Shown: positions 1-12,200 of the stretch, in pieces
Position numbering within the stretch: position 1 is the stretch's first letter
Layout: the number at the start of each line of letters is the position of its first letter
Assembly: GCA_932294295.1 (NCBI GenBank)
Contig: OW028581.1
Coordinates: 39,337,995-39,401,994, forward strand
Length of the DNA: 64,000 nt
From: Alitta virens
Taxonomy: Eukaryota > Annelida > Polychaeta > Phyllodocida > Nereididae
Direction of reading: 5' to 3'
The notes under the pieces: model-generated
The model's database searches: none
Told to the model about the DNA's origin: nothing
The model's input: only the letters and a program-made list of their open reading frames with translations
Translations under genes and position numbers: made by a program

Positions 1-833
1 CGCCTCCTCTATTTTTTAAGTTTGGCTACGGCCCTGGACTGACTGAGACCAGTTGCATTGAGACATTAGTGTCATCTTGTTTTGTTTATGTCGTAAAATT
101 CAATGTTAGGAGTATTGTTTTAGTGGAAGGCACTTAGATTCATGAAAAGAATGCCAACGAAAAAGGTCGTAGAAAAACAAGATTTGGCTTCCTCGGTCGT
201 TTCACAGTTCTTATTAATGTCTCAAAATTATATGACGGTCTACTTGTGATTTACTGCTATTTAGAAGTTCAAACTGCATGTATGGAAGTCATCTCAGCAA
301 ACAATATAGTAGTTGCTAATAAACAGTGATGTAAGATTGCTGTTTTCCTGATAAATCTTGGAGTAGCCAACCACTAGAATTGAGTGGAGCTTATTGTATT
401 TCTATTGAGTGGAGCAGGTGACCTCGTCTTTAATGACTTTGCCAATCTTATCGTAATCTTTGATTGCGTCATTGCACTTCCTTGATCTGAGGTAATATGT
501 TGCTAAGCAACGGATAACGAGTCAACGTCATGGATTTCAAGTGATTGGCATTCCAGAATCATGGAGTGTGGTAGGAATATATTAATTATAATATGAATAA
601 AAGGAAGTTTGGTCCGTTGACTTTGCTTTCTGTTAAACAGTCAGGTTGTCAACTTTAAGTGAGTTTCTGGAACAAATAGTAATCACAGGCATTTGCCAAC
701 ATATATAATATTTCCCAGTGATGACAGCACTTATACTTAAATAATACCAAGGCTACTGACTGCCTTAATTGGCTTCTCATCTCAAAAGGCAGCCATGTCA
801 TTTGCAACAGCCAATCAGGATGTAGTTGAATTC
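1..833. other. Non-coding, no feature recognised
   Basis: I see no exon with convincing splice sites or protein similarity here. The only visible motif is a 13-bp palindrome near 498-510 (GTTGC, TAA, GCAAC) that resembles an RFX X-box; one such site in a long non-coding stretch may be chance. Confidence 0.4.
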
Positions 834-870
834 TAGATTCAGATTCAGATCTTTTATTTTGCCTAACGAT
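834..870. repeat. GATTCA-type tail, LINE/SINE end
   Basis: A short run of tandem ATTCAG units followed by a T-rich stretch. The same hexamer tail occurs in the opposite orientation at about 1286-1302, at the end of a decayed LINE. Such short tandem tails are typical 3' ends of CR1/L2-like non-LTR elements, so this is probably a second retroposon end. Confidence 0.3.
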
Positions 871-1279
871 TTACGTAGTACAATAGAATTGTTTTTGTTT
901 TTTATCATTATATAAACAATTGTTAGGCAAGGAGACCTCGCTAAGATAATGTATGTTATCGCTGGTGTGAGGCCACCTGGAAAGATCCATTAATTCAAAC
1001 ACAATACGAAAATTACTTCCATCACTAGTAGTTTATCTACATCACTCAAGTTAAAGAATATATATTGGTGAAAATGATTAGTGTGATGAAGCAGTATGAA
1101 GCTATACTTTTCTGTAACAACACTCCATATGCTTCATTGTGAACACAGACTCCAGGTACTGACATTTGTGTTGGCCCCTCGGCAGCGATGACATGATCAT
1201 CTGAGAGGAATCACCCTGCTCAATATTTTATTAAATGAAAATCTCTGTATTTTTAAGATGTTTTTATTATAATATTGGG

Positions 1280-1995
1280 CTTAATAAATGAATCTGAATC
1301 TGATGAACATTTATACAAATATAGCAGTTTTCAATATTGCGGTCTGCAGTTTAGGATGCTATAGTGCTATTTTTCACATATTTCTGAACTCTATTTTGCA
1401 AATTCATGTTTAATTAAAGGAAGTCGTAGTTGACCAGCTATTTGAGTTTCACAGTTATGAGGATCAACTTTAAATAGAGATAGCAAATCAAGAAAATGCT
1501 GTGGCAAGGCATTGTTGAATCGTCTATTGCAGAATTTCAGGTCAAACAGTGCACAGATATCATGGAATTTCAAAAGATTTAGTTGTTTAAATAGACCACA
1601 GGTATGACAATTATATTTACTGTTAGTAAGAGCTCTGACAGCTTTTTTGTAAAATGAATATATTATGAAATTGCCAACCCCAAAGAAGAGCTCCATAGTT
1701 TAAGTGTGACAACACAAGGGAATTATAAATATTAACAAGACACAGAGATGCAACATATTTCTTAATCTGTTCATAATACCTACTGTTTTTGACAATTTCT
1801 TTGTAATCATATCTCAATGAGCTTTCCAATTTAGATTTCTAGCTAACATTATTCTAAGGAAGTTAAATTCATTGACAAATTCGATGACAGAATCTTCAAT
1901 TTTAATAGTAGGAATTTGAACTCTTCTTTCGGGTGCATGGAAAATCAAGGCTTTCATTTTGCTTTTGATAATTGACAGCTTCTTTCATTAGGAAA
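1280..1995 (-). pseudogene. Decayed LINE: C-terminal reverse transcriptase fragment
   Basis: On the minus strand the conceptual translation carries hallmarks of the C-terminal part of a non-LTR reverse transcriptase. From high to low coordinate these are a segment ending FVNEFNFLRIMLARNLNWKAH-like (about 1840-1960), then YNSLVLSHLNYGALLWG (about 1690-1740), then the KKAVRALTNSKYN and KFCNRRFNNALPQHF motifs (1400-1660). The segments lie in different frames and are separated by stops, so the element is dead and 5'-truncated. It ends at 1280-1302 in tandem GATTCA units, like CR1/L2/Rex-type elements. Family assignment is by motif memory only. Confidence 0.75.
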
Positions 1996-2063
1996 TGCAC
2001 CGAGCTTGATGGCAATTCTTTTTCTAGTTACCCGTTAGACTTAAATACAAACAAATTTGCCCA

Positions 2064-2592
2064 AAGGGGTGTTCACACCATCACAGATACGACCTACGAG
2101 CGACCACGTATGAAAATATTTCTTTTACTCTTGCTCATCCTTGGCCATACGTAATTCACGCTAATTCATAGATCGCTCCTGGTAGCAGTAACTCATTCGT
2201 AACCATATACGTACGTTCTATGTCTGTTCTATATACGTCTATGGCCATCCTTGGCCATACGTAGCCATACGTATCCGTATGCACTCGTCATCCACTCACG
2301 TCCACTTGTCGCCCACCCGTCGCCCGCCCATTGCCCATCCTTAAACCACTCGCATGGGCCTCACGGATGCCTCACGGATGCCTCACGGATGCCTTGCGAT
2401 GAATGTTTGGCAAGCGTTTGACAAACGTTTAGCGACCGTTTGACAGATCCGGCAACCGATCTACAACTGCTTCAAGTACGCTCGTCGAAAGATTTATACG
2501 TGATTAACAGAGCCATGAGTGACCACGTATAGCCCATTTTTTATGTCCGTGGGCATATGTAGGTCTTATACATGACAGTGTAAACACCCCTT
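2064..2592. mobile_element. MITE-like element with terminal inverted repeats
   Basis: The ends 2064-2078 and 2578-2592 are inverted repeats matching at 14 of 15 positions (AAGGGGTGTTCACAC against AAGGGGTGTTTACAC). Weaker complementarity continues inward (both arms carry a GACCTAC block). The interior is richer in GC than the surroundings, has three direct copies of CCTCACGGATG, and has no open frame of note. A non-autonomous DNA transposon is the simplest reading. I could not find a clear target-site duplication. Confidence 0.55.
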
Positions 2593-2599
2593 AACAGCC

Positions 2600-5180
2600 T
2601 ATAGGCTGACTTATGGCATTGAATGTCTAACAATGAAATTGCATAGAATTAGTTTGGTTTGCATAGGTTACACTTAATTCTTAAACAAAGGTGGCTCAGT
2701 TAGGTCACTTAATTGGCTTGAAGCAGACAGCACAAATTAGCTGCCACCAGAGATGAGAATTAACATTCCCAGTGATCAGGCAAGGAATTCCCTGAAAATA
2801 CCCATAGATAATGGAACTTATCACTAAGAATATGGTCATAATATTGCCATTTTCAAGGTGTGACACGATGTTTTATTTACTAAAATTGACCCCATCCTTG
2901 AAGGCACTTGTGCAGGGGGAGTAAAAGCTGTTCTTGACTAAATCAGTAGCCTTGGTCTACTTGTATGGTAATTTATTAAGTGCAGTCCTGATGGGCAACG
3001 CCTGTGATCAGGTGATCTAATTTATCATTTGCCAACCCATCGGTACTTACTTGACCAATCACACCAATACTACTTTCATTTTTGGCAGCTTTCAAAAATG
3101 AAGAATACCTTTTTACACCACCATTATACTCAATAGTCTGGATTATACAGTATGAGTTTGCATGTCAAATGTAGTTGGTAATCTATAGATGGCAGTTTGA
3201 GTACCATGTTCAGGGATAGCTTCAAAATGCTTCACAAGAAATTACTGCAATGCTGCATTTTTAGAAATTGAATGCCGATGTTACTTTTGGTGCGATTTTC
3301 AAAACTTATCACCTTTAGAATATAAGTTTTCTTTCTTACCACTGAGAAGGTAATTGGTGCATATTGGGCTATGGCTGCAGCAGTGCAGCTCTCTGGGGCA
3401 TGTACTTTGCACTCTAGTGGCTGATTGATGAGAAATTAGAGAGATTAAGGGCTAGGGGTGGGGTAGTATGCAGCAAGTTACACTTTAACCTCATAGGTGG
3501 AGTTATTATCCTGTCACTTGACCAAAGAATAAGTACCAAGAAGCGCCATTCCCTATACTTCACATTGTAAACGCTGCGCCTCCTTCCCCCAGAATTCTCT
3601 TAGAATTCTAGTAGATCTATGCGCAATTCAACACCCCTAGTGGATAAAAAAATTTAATTTTGATATAGCTTTGTCCAGTTCATAGTTTCTTCAATTTGAC
3701 TGTTTAAATAGTTAAAATGTCATTTCCAAATGATTTCAGTGTCAGCGCGAGTCCTAGTGTTCAAATAAAGTATTATCACAAATTTACAACTTCAACAAAA
3801 GCTGATCAATCTGAATGTAGGATGGATGTCCATGACGTCATTATCGACCAGTATGATGTCACTCAATTGTACCGATTGTTCTCTCTTCGTGACGTAATCA
3901 GCTTGGTTAACAATGCGCCTCCTTTTCCCTGTAGGCATAGCGCGTCCTTCTTACGAGAGTGTGTGTTCTTGGTACTTATTCTTTGACTAGACCGATCAGA
4001 CACCTGGCGCTGCAAATTTAGTGTCGAAATCCACCTGAGATTTTGGTCATAAACAGTGTGTCGGCTACATGGGATTTGAACCTAGAACATCATTAAGAGG
4101 AGCTGGTGAATAGTTTTACTACTAGACCAACCCAGCTAGTAATTGCTGTTTTGATGGATGTTGGCATCAACAAGCTAATTTTATGTTCGGTTATGAAATG
4201 TTAATCAATTTCTATTAATATTGTATGGGGTTTATTAAAACATATTAATTATGAATAGAAAAGGGGATGGGAATCAATTAGCAGTTGTGACCTGTCCGCA
4301 TCTTCACAATGAATGGTTATTTGTGTGTCTGTGGCACTTTAGTTGATTGTGAAAAAATACACTGTTGCTCAGTTGGAAATCATTCAATCATGGACTTCAT
4401 GCAAGTTTGATTTCACTATTTCCAGGAATTAAAGCTTTTAACTGATAGTGTCACTGTTACACCGAAAAATAAAGAAAAGATAAAAGAAGAGGAGTCAATG
4501 TAGATAGACTTAAAAAATCTTTAATCGAACTGCGCAACTAAAATAAGCTCAAGTTGTTAAAAAAACATAAGAAAATTTTTTCAGAAATCATCTGTATATG
4601 TTATCTCTGAAACAGCTATCACTATTGTTATACATCTCTGTCTGCTCTTTTGTATTGTCTCTCTGTCTGTCCTGACCACGATTGTTGGGTTGTCTATCTT
4701 TGCCCCTGTCCTCTCTGCCATTCTGTCCCATATGGACCTATTGGAAACCCCCAGTCCATGGAGCTGTCCTGCATCAGTACACTAGCACCATTAAAAATGG
4801 GACAATTCGAGTCTATCTGGCTTGATGTCAATTTTTTTTATCCACTCCTGTATCCAATTAAATCGTTGGACTGAACTAGTTCTGGCCACTTCAAGCTTTT
4901 CCTGTCTAGACACATGTAAAAGACCAATTTATGCAAATGACAGTACATTGGATTGACAGGTGGCATTGGTGTTGTGGTGTCTCAGACGTCCTCGATTCGT
5001 GATACCTTTTTGGTCATATCTCAATTAATTCTTGTCTGAATCTCCAAGTTTAAACTTTGATATGTAGCTAAATTCATAACTATTAGAATTTAACATTGTT
5101 ATTAATCTACCAGACAAACTGTAGTCTCATTATTTGAGCATGCCATGAACATCACATGATATGGCTGCAATTGGGAATAA
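2600..5180. other. Non-coding, repeat-derived stretch
   Basis: No supported exon. It contains a 20-bp perfect inverted repeat (3523-3542 with 3966-3985) and a tRNA-like SINE fragment near 4068-4135 (minus-strand B-box-like sequence around GGATTTGAACC). The remaining open frames are short and show no domain. Confidence 0.4.
3523..3985. repeat. Inverted repeat, possible MITE
   Basis: CAAAGAATAAGTACCAAGAA at 3523-3542 is the exact reverse complement of 3966-3985. The 463-bp span could be a small non-autonomous transposon. I could not define a target-site duplication, and the arms may extend imperfectly inward. Confidence 0.4.
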
Positions 5181-5189
5181 TTTTCTTGC

Positions 5190-5268
5190 TCCAGCAGAGT
5201 CAGGGATTGAACCCAGGACCTACAGCAGACCTAAATACAGATCAATACCTTAACCATTAGGCCACTAA
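5190..5268 (-). repeat. tRNA-derived SINE fragment
   Basis: Read on the minus strand, the sequence resembles a tRNA: a B-box-like element opposite GGGATTGAACCC, and an acceptor/D-arm-like block opposite CTTAACCATTAGGCCAC. It directly abuts the GATA microsatellite. It is too degenerate to be a functional tRNA gene. Confidence 0.45.
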
Positions 5269-5269
5269 A

Positions 5270-5680
5270 TAGATAAATGGATAGATAGATGGATGGATAG
5301 ATGGATAGATAGACAGATAGATAGATATATAGAAAGATAGAAAGATACATAGATACATAGATAGATATATAGATAGATAGATATATAGATACATAGATAA
5401 ATAGATAGATAGATAGATAGACAGACAGATATATAGATAGGTAGATAGATAGATAGATAGATAGATAGACAGACAGATATATAGATAGGTAGATAGATAG
5501 ATAGATAGTTAGATAGATAGATGGACAGATAGATAGATAGATAGATAGATAGACTGACAGATAGATAGATAGACAGATAGATGGACAGATGGATAGATAG
5601 ATGGATAGTTAGATAGTTAGATAGATAGATAGATAGACAGATAGACAGATAGACAGATAGATAGATAGATAGATAGATAG
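5270..5680. repeat. GATA tetranucleotide microsatellite
   Basis: About 410 bp of near-continuous GATA units with GACA, GATG and GATT variants. It is one of two long GATA arrays in the window; the other, at about 30721-30832, reads GATA on the minus strand. Confidence 0.95.
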
Positions 5681-5689
5681 TCCTAGTTA

Positions 5690-7580
5690 ATCAATTGTCA
5701 TTTTAGGGGACCCAGAGGGATAATTAACGAGGCAAGTGTCCAAAATCGCATGAAAAATTAATAGGAAAGCGAGCAATTAATCTATATAATGTCACTTGTT
5801 GTATTAAACAGCAGTCAATGCAGAAGATGTAGCCAGTCAATAAGTTCTGAGTTTGTTACCAAGAGAGCAAAATAATCACAAGAGCAGGCGCCAACTGATA
5901 AGCCTAGAGGGCGCTGCGTTATTAGAACGTTCTTGGTGACATTTAGCAGGTTTTGTTTTTGCCATCATGGATTGATGTCAAGGAATTTTGTTCAACATTG
6001 GAAATAACATTAGGAAATGGCAAAATATTCATTGTTACTTCTTTATTAATGGAAACTTTATGACAGAGTTTAGTGGATAATTCATAAAGTTTTTTTGGAT
6101 AAAACAAGAGGAGTTTTTCACACTGCTTCGAAAACACTGATGGATAGAATGAGACAGTAATGACTTTGACTGACATGTTAAATACATTCACTATGAATTA
6201 TTCATCTATTTTAAAATCACAGATATGCTTGACAAAAAGAGACGATGCTTTATTTACACTATGGTTTGAAAAAAATGTGTGACAATATCTGAAAAAATAA
6301 TAAAGATTTTTCAAAAAATTTTTACATGTTACTTCCATAAGGACTCAGCCTTGGATAATGGCCATGATTATCCGATAGTAAACTCTTAAGGGCTCCTACA
6401 TCGCATCATTTATGGATTTTTCTACGATTTTCATGGATTTCCCATCAGAATTTGGCCGAAGAACAATAATGGCATTTGGTCAGCATTGACAAAACAAATA
6501 CCCACGGACTAGTGACCAGTAAATTCGGCCCAATTAAAGCAGTTGCTATCAACAAACCTATTGACCAAGCAGGGTAGATCATCAAGGTACCATGTCATGA
6601 CTCATGCAGCGGCTACCTCCGACTTCTGGGATGAAGTTGCGAAGTAAACGATGGAATGATCAAGCATTCTTCATGGAAGGCCAGCATTGTGACGTCACAA
6701 TAGATGATTCTTAGTTAGCCATTGCGACACATTTAGTAACAAGGGGGCATGGGATCCAGTAGTTCCAATATAAATGGTATGTAACTATTGCTTATTAATT
6801 TAGCTACTATGTGCGAGATGAAATTGATATTGTACATGGCCAAATGTGCTACGTGCGTTTTCCATGCGTTTATCCGTCTCATGGAAAACGCACGTGGCAC
6901 ATTTGGCATGCATGTATACATCTAAATATAGGCAACATATTTATACATATGTAGTTACTATGCACAATTTTCCCTCCAACATAGATATGGCAAGGAAGAA
7001 CAGTCACACATAAATTGTATGTAGCGTTTACAAATTTAATATTTATGTATGTGTCCATTAGCTTCCCTCATAAATCACACATTTTAGAAGTTTGACATTT
7101 GTGTGTTAATTATGAGTACATGCCAGGTAGTTTAGCGTACCCTTCACAACTGAAGGTATGCTCTGTTGCCAAATATTGGGTTGTATCATAATATATTGGT
7201 AAATTTAAATGTCATAGCTTCACAGTCTACATTATATATGTACACATCCTGCAAACTTAACAATTATGTCCTTGGCAGACTAGTGTAGAGTCTTGCTCAA
7301 TCTCTGATGAGTATTCAGCATTTTACATCAGGTTAACCACAGGGTCAAAGAGCTCACACCAGTGCCATCACTCTGCTTGTGTGTTGCTAAGTACCCATTA
7401 CCCCAAGGGTGGAGTGAGGCAGTGGAGATCTGTTCAACTCCTTTATGCATGGTGGGGATTTGGACCTACTGCCTCCTGTTTAGCAGACGAATTCTTCAGC
7501 CACTAGACCCTGGCGCCTGTGTATTGTATAACAGATATTGCTCTGTAGCATAGGCTTACATTTATTCAAGGTTTTTGTTT
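5690..7580. other. Non-coding stretch
   Basis: No supported exon. It holds the hairpin at 6839-6907 and a tRNA-like SINE fragment at about 7395-7525 (GGGATTTGGACC and GCCACTAGACCCTGGCGCC, minus orientation). The rest is AT-rich unique-looking sequence. Confidence 0.4.
6839..6907. ncRNA. Near-perfect hairpin, possible miRNA precursor or palindromic repeat
   Basis: Arms 6839-6866 and 6880-6907 (28 nt each) are complementary at 27 positions; the one mismatch would be a wobble pair in RNA of one strand. The loop is 13 nt. After a 3-nt bulge on one side, six more base pairs can form (TACATG with CATGTA). The 69-nt size fits an animal pre-miRNA, but such perfect pairing is unusual for animal miRNAs and a small palindromic repeat is an equal alternative. 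Confidence 0.35.
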
Positions 7581-7586
7581 CTTTTA

Positions 7587-8408
7587 ATGTACTTCTAATG
7601 TATGAATCCAAGTACTATTGTACTTCTAATGTATGAATCCAATTACTTTTGTACTTCTAATGTATGAATCCAAGTACTATTGTACTTCTAATGTATGAAT
7701 GCAAGTATTGTTGTACTTCTAATGTATGAATGCAAGTACTAATGTACTTCTAATGTATGAAGGCAAGCACTAATGTACTTCTAATGTATGAATCCAAGTA
7801 CTATTGTACTTCTAATGTATGAATCCAAGTAGTATTGTACTTCTAATGTATGAATCCAAGTACTATTGTACTTCTAATGGATGAATCCAAGTATCATTGT
7901 ACTTCTAATTATGAATGCAAGTACTATTGTACTTCTGATGTATGAATGCAAGTACTAATGTACTTCTAATGTATGAATGCAAGTACTAATGTACTTCTAA
8001 TGTATGAATGCAAGTATTATTGTACTTCTAATGTATGAAGGCAAGTACTATTGTACTTCAAATGTATGAATGCAAGTATTATTGTACTTCTAATGTATGA
8101 AGTACTATTGTACTTCCAATGTATGAATGCAAGTACTATTGTATTTCTGATGTATGAATGCAAGTACTAATGTACTTCTAATGTATGAATGCAAGTACTA
8201 TTGTACTTCTAATGTATGAATCCAAGTACTATTGTACTTCTAATGTATGAATCCAAGTATCATTGTACTTCTAATGTATGAATGCAAGTATTATTGTATT
8301 TCTAATGTGTGAATGCAAGTATCATTGTTCTTCTAATGTATGAATGCAAGTACTATTGTACTTCTAATGTATGAATGCAAGTACTATTGTACTTCTAATG
8401 TATGAATG
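7587..8408. repeat. 31-bp minisatellite
   Basis: About 26 head-to-tail copies of a 31-bp unit with the core TGTACTTCTAATGTATGAAT followed by CCAAGTACTAT or variants. Copies differ mainly in the CC/GC/GG dinucleotide after GAAT and in the last 4-5 bases, and one copy is shortened (near 8096-8105). Because 31 is not a multiple of three, the array has no lasting open frame. Confidence 0.95.
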
Positions 8409-8409
8409 G

Positions 8410-9266
8410 AAATATACCATTGGGATACCAGGATGGATCTATTTCAATGCTTGTTTTCATAACAAACATGTTGCCAAGACATGTTTCACTGGTTATTGCA
8501 AATGGTTGGCATATTTACGATGCATGGCATTTTGGAAAACGAGGTTAACGATCATGAGTGCCTACAAATTTTATGATCTTTGTCAACATGTGCATGACTT
8601 CAGTGATAAAACAGCAATGAGACATACATCAATAGGATTGATAAGACGTATGTAATAAATTTGTATGGTCATTAATGTCATTTGTGAGATGCAGAAAATA
8701 AAAAAACAACACCAAACTCCAAAACTGAACTTGTTTAAGTGTTTTTATGCTGACAATGTCCACATGTCTTCAGAGAAAACGGCTTATGAAAACTGCTGTG
8801 GAAATATTTATGACTCCGTTTGTGATTGTTTTGTGCATTGTATTCTTGCATGTTTTGCATCGTAAACTCCCTTGTTATTCCAAATAGTCCTCCCGGATTC
8901 ATTGATTCACACATTAGGAAAGTTCCTTCTCAAAACATCCATTTGTTTTATTGCTAGACTTTACCGAATAGAGCAACGTGTAGCATGAAGTGGTTCAACA
9001 ATGAACAAAGAGCTGAAATCACTTATGATTGAAAGTCTAGATCATCTGCATAATGCTATTGGTAAAATATTTGTACAAATTTCGCATTTATTTGGAAATG
9101 TGTTTTGGAATGACGTCATGTAAATATTGCTATCCTGTTGTGAATGTTGGCAAGGTATTCTGGTGGAAAGATCTCCAGTTTGTAAAATTGACTTGTATTG
9201 ACTAAATCTTTACGCAATATTTTTTATTGATCTTTTTGAATAACTGATTTCAAATTTGTTTTTCAG
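8410..9266. other. Non-coding, upstream intron or 5' flank of the WD40 gene
   Basis: No recognised exon. The stretch ends in a good splice acceptor (a T-rich tract, then TTTCAG at 9261-9266), so at least its right end should be intron of the WD40 gene. Confidence 0.4.
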
Positions 9267-12200
9267 GGTCTCAAACGCTCTCGGTTACCTCTGGGAATGA
9301 ACGACTTTTCCTGAAAACCCGGATGTCCTCGCTCCAAAGCAGTGAAGCACAATCCGGAGAAATCAGTACTTCCGGAATTTCGTTATCAGCTGGATCGGTG
9401 GAAAGGGCTATTGCTCATGCCGGACTTGGGAATGCGTCTGTTGGAGCGAATGTTTTACGATTGAGCAGAGCGACTATTAATAGTGTAACTCCACAAAACT
9501 CTCCTGGGAATAATAAACAAGTGAATCAATGTTCAGCGACCTCTCCAGTCGGGTTTGGCTGTAGAAAAACTTTCAAAGATGCATCGTCGGATGATTCCTT
9601 CGATAAAGACGAATATGACAAATCAAAAGCTAAGTATGATTCAGGGATATCCAGTCCAGCCAGCAGCTTGTCAAGTGGACCTGCCAAGGACTTCTTGGAA
9701 AACTGGAATGTCAAGACACCTTCTAGTTTGCCAGATGTTGAAACGAGGTCATTGAGTCCTCGGCCATCGTCGAGACCAAAATTGCGGAGAGACTCAACAC
9801 TGACATCCAGCACAGAAGTTGATGCATTCACTGACGAAACTGAAGTTCCCATAGTCAAACCCCGTATTATACATGTAATGAAAGGACATTCAGATATGGT
9901 GACACAATGCCACGTTACCAAACATCATGTCATATCATCATCATCTGATGCGACCATCCGAATTTGGGACGTCGCGACTGGTAACCAACTGAGTGTTATA
10001 GAGCTCCAAAGACCAGTCTATGACTTTGAGTACATCGTCCACTCATCTAATGACACTTTACTTTTGGCTGGTTGCGAAGATGGCAAAGTAATAAGCTATA
10101 AAATCATAGAAGCGGGAAAGTTGATATGTAAACAAGTCGGAGAGTATACTGGCCATTTGCCGAACCCCATACGAGCGATGGCTCTTTCGCCAGACTTGAA
10201 ACATTTGGCAACTGGGTGTTGTTTCCTGATGAAACGAATCAGTGATGGTAAAATTCAGAGAGATCCAGTTGTCCGAGGTACTTTGAAAATCTTCGACCTC
10301 GAATCTATGATTGTTGACGGTATCAGGAACGATGGTCATTACGCCGACAAAGGCCCTGAGGCTTTTAAGACAATGCATCAACTTGTGGCAACTACTGTTG
10401 TCCGAAGACAATCTTACACCAAAAGGAAGAGCATTATTGAAGAGAAATCATGGGGAATTAGAGCATTGTGTTATTCTCCGGATGGTAGCAAAGTAGTAGT
10501 CGGTTTCGGTCATCCGGATGATGAATGCCTTGAAGATGAGAAGATGATTGTTGTCGTTGACTCGAAAACTTTGGAGCCATGTTGGACTGATTCAAACGTC
10601 TCAGCTCAGGTGAACTTCTTGGAAGTCCCTGTCAACCCAGAGGTTTATTCTACCCCTTCGCCTGTCTCATCATCTAATAACAACAATGGGTCAAATGGTA
10701 CGAGAATCGAGCACACCAAGACTGACCTTGAACAAGGTCATCGCAACAGTATTGTCCCACATTCCGGAAGGTTCAAGCTGCTGGTTTCTACCCAAAGGTC
10801 TTTGCATAAGATTGCATTTGCTAATAAAGGTAGGCAAACACACTTAAAATTAGGGTGAGCTTTTTTTTACCTATATTGACTGGAATCGACTCTAAAATTG
10901 GACTAAATGTCATAAATTTAGAAAGTCAAGTTATACCTGAATGAAACCTGACGCTGAGCTGTAAATGACAAGTTGGCAAAGTAATGATGCTCTGATATGA
11001 ACTTTTTATGACCCTTGAAGCGTTTTAGTGCACACCACGTTCCATCACCATACCATTTATAGGGAGACTTCTACTTGACTCAGCATAAATGTGCCATTTA
11101 GGGGTCAACATGACATTGGTAATTGGGTGCGCATGCACTAAATTTCTTCATCAGATCTTATTATAGCTTCTAGGATAAGTAATTACATTTCATGGGTCGA
11201 TGACATTCCTGAAGTCACAAAAGTTGTCATAATTATTTTATCCATCGATTTGAACCTAGGATTATTGGTTGCTTGTCTCCAGGCGAGCACTTTTTTTTGT
11301 CACAATTATATCACTTTTATTGACCACATATTAACACTTGACATTTACTAGGAAATATCGTTAGCTGTATCCAAGATACACCTAACCAAAGATTTCTATC
11401 CTGTTTTAATTTATGAAATATTAGCCAAGTAAATGTAAGTTTGATCACGTTACCAAACTTCAAGGAAAAATATCTTGAATGCCTGATTTTTCGGCACCAT
11501 CCAGACAGGCATTAATGATAAGCCTAAATGTCAGTGCATATGTTAGCTTATCACAATTTTTTTTGGAAAATGCCAATATACTCATATGACGAGGCACTAA
11601 TTGAAATGTAGAGGTGTAAGTTGAAAAATCGAAGACACTTGCTGGGAAAGTGCCTTTTGCAAGCTGATTGGTCATTTGTCACTTGGAATCATCGAATTGT
11701 TTGAGCAATTATCAATTGATACTTCCGGGTCACGTGGTTGCATTATACAATATTATTGACTGGTCTGTTGATAATTGGAAGCCGCAGCCAAGCGAGAAGT
11801 GCTTAAGTTGATCGATAGGGGACCAGTTGATTTTTATTGGAGGCTTAAAGAGCAAGACTCAACAGGAAGATAACGTTTTTGCATCGATTTCGTCTTTTCT
11901 ATTTCCTTCCATTTTGTATTTTACGAAATTAGTTTTTTTGTAAATTTTTTTAACTGCCATTTTTTCTAGTTCTAAACTCCAAAGTCTAAGCTCCGAAGTC
12001 AATTATTCAAAGCTCTGCACTTAAAAAGTTAAAATGATTTGAAGTCTTTCATAAAATTCATGCCGAGCAGTGACAGAATCGATTCCGCTTCAAGCATCAT
12101 CTCCCATTCTGTGAAGCGAAAATTTTTATGTCTTTCGAATAAATTGGAAGGTTATCGGAAGCTTTTTGTAAAAATAATATTCTAATATTTATTCCTACTT

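Noticed and set aside
3717..3986. 89-residue open frame on the plus strand
   Set aside because: No domain similarity, no splice context, and it overlaps an inverted-repeat element.
5190..5268. Functional tRNA gene
   Set aside because: Only B-box and partial arm similarity; no complete cloverleaf. The same holds for the tRNA-like parts near 4.1, 7.45, 17.0 and 33.1 kb.
5270..8408. CRISPR-like array
   Set aside because: The repeats are contiguous microsatellite and minisatellite units without spacers, in a eukaryotic genome.
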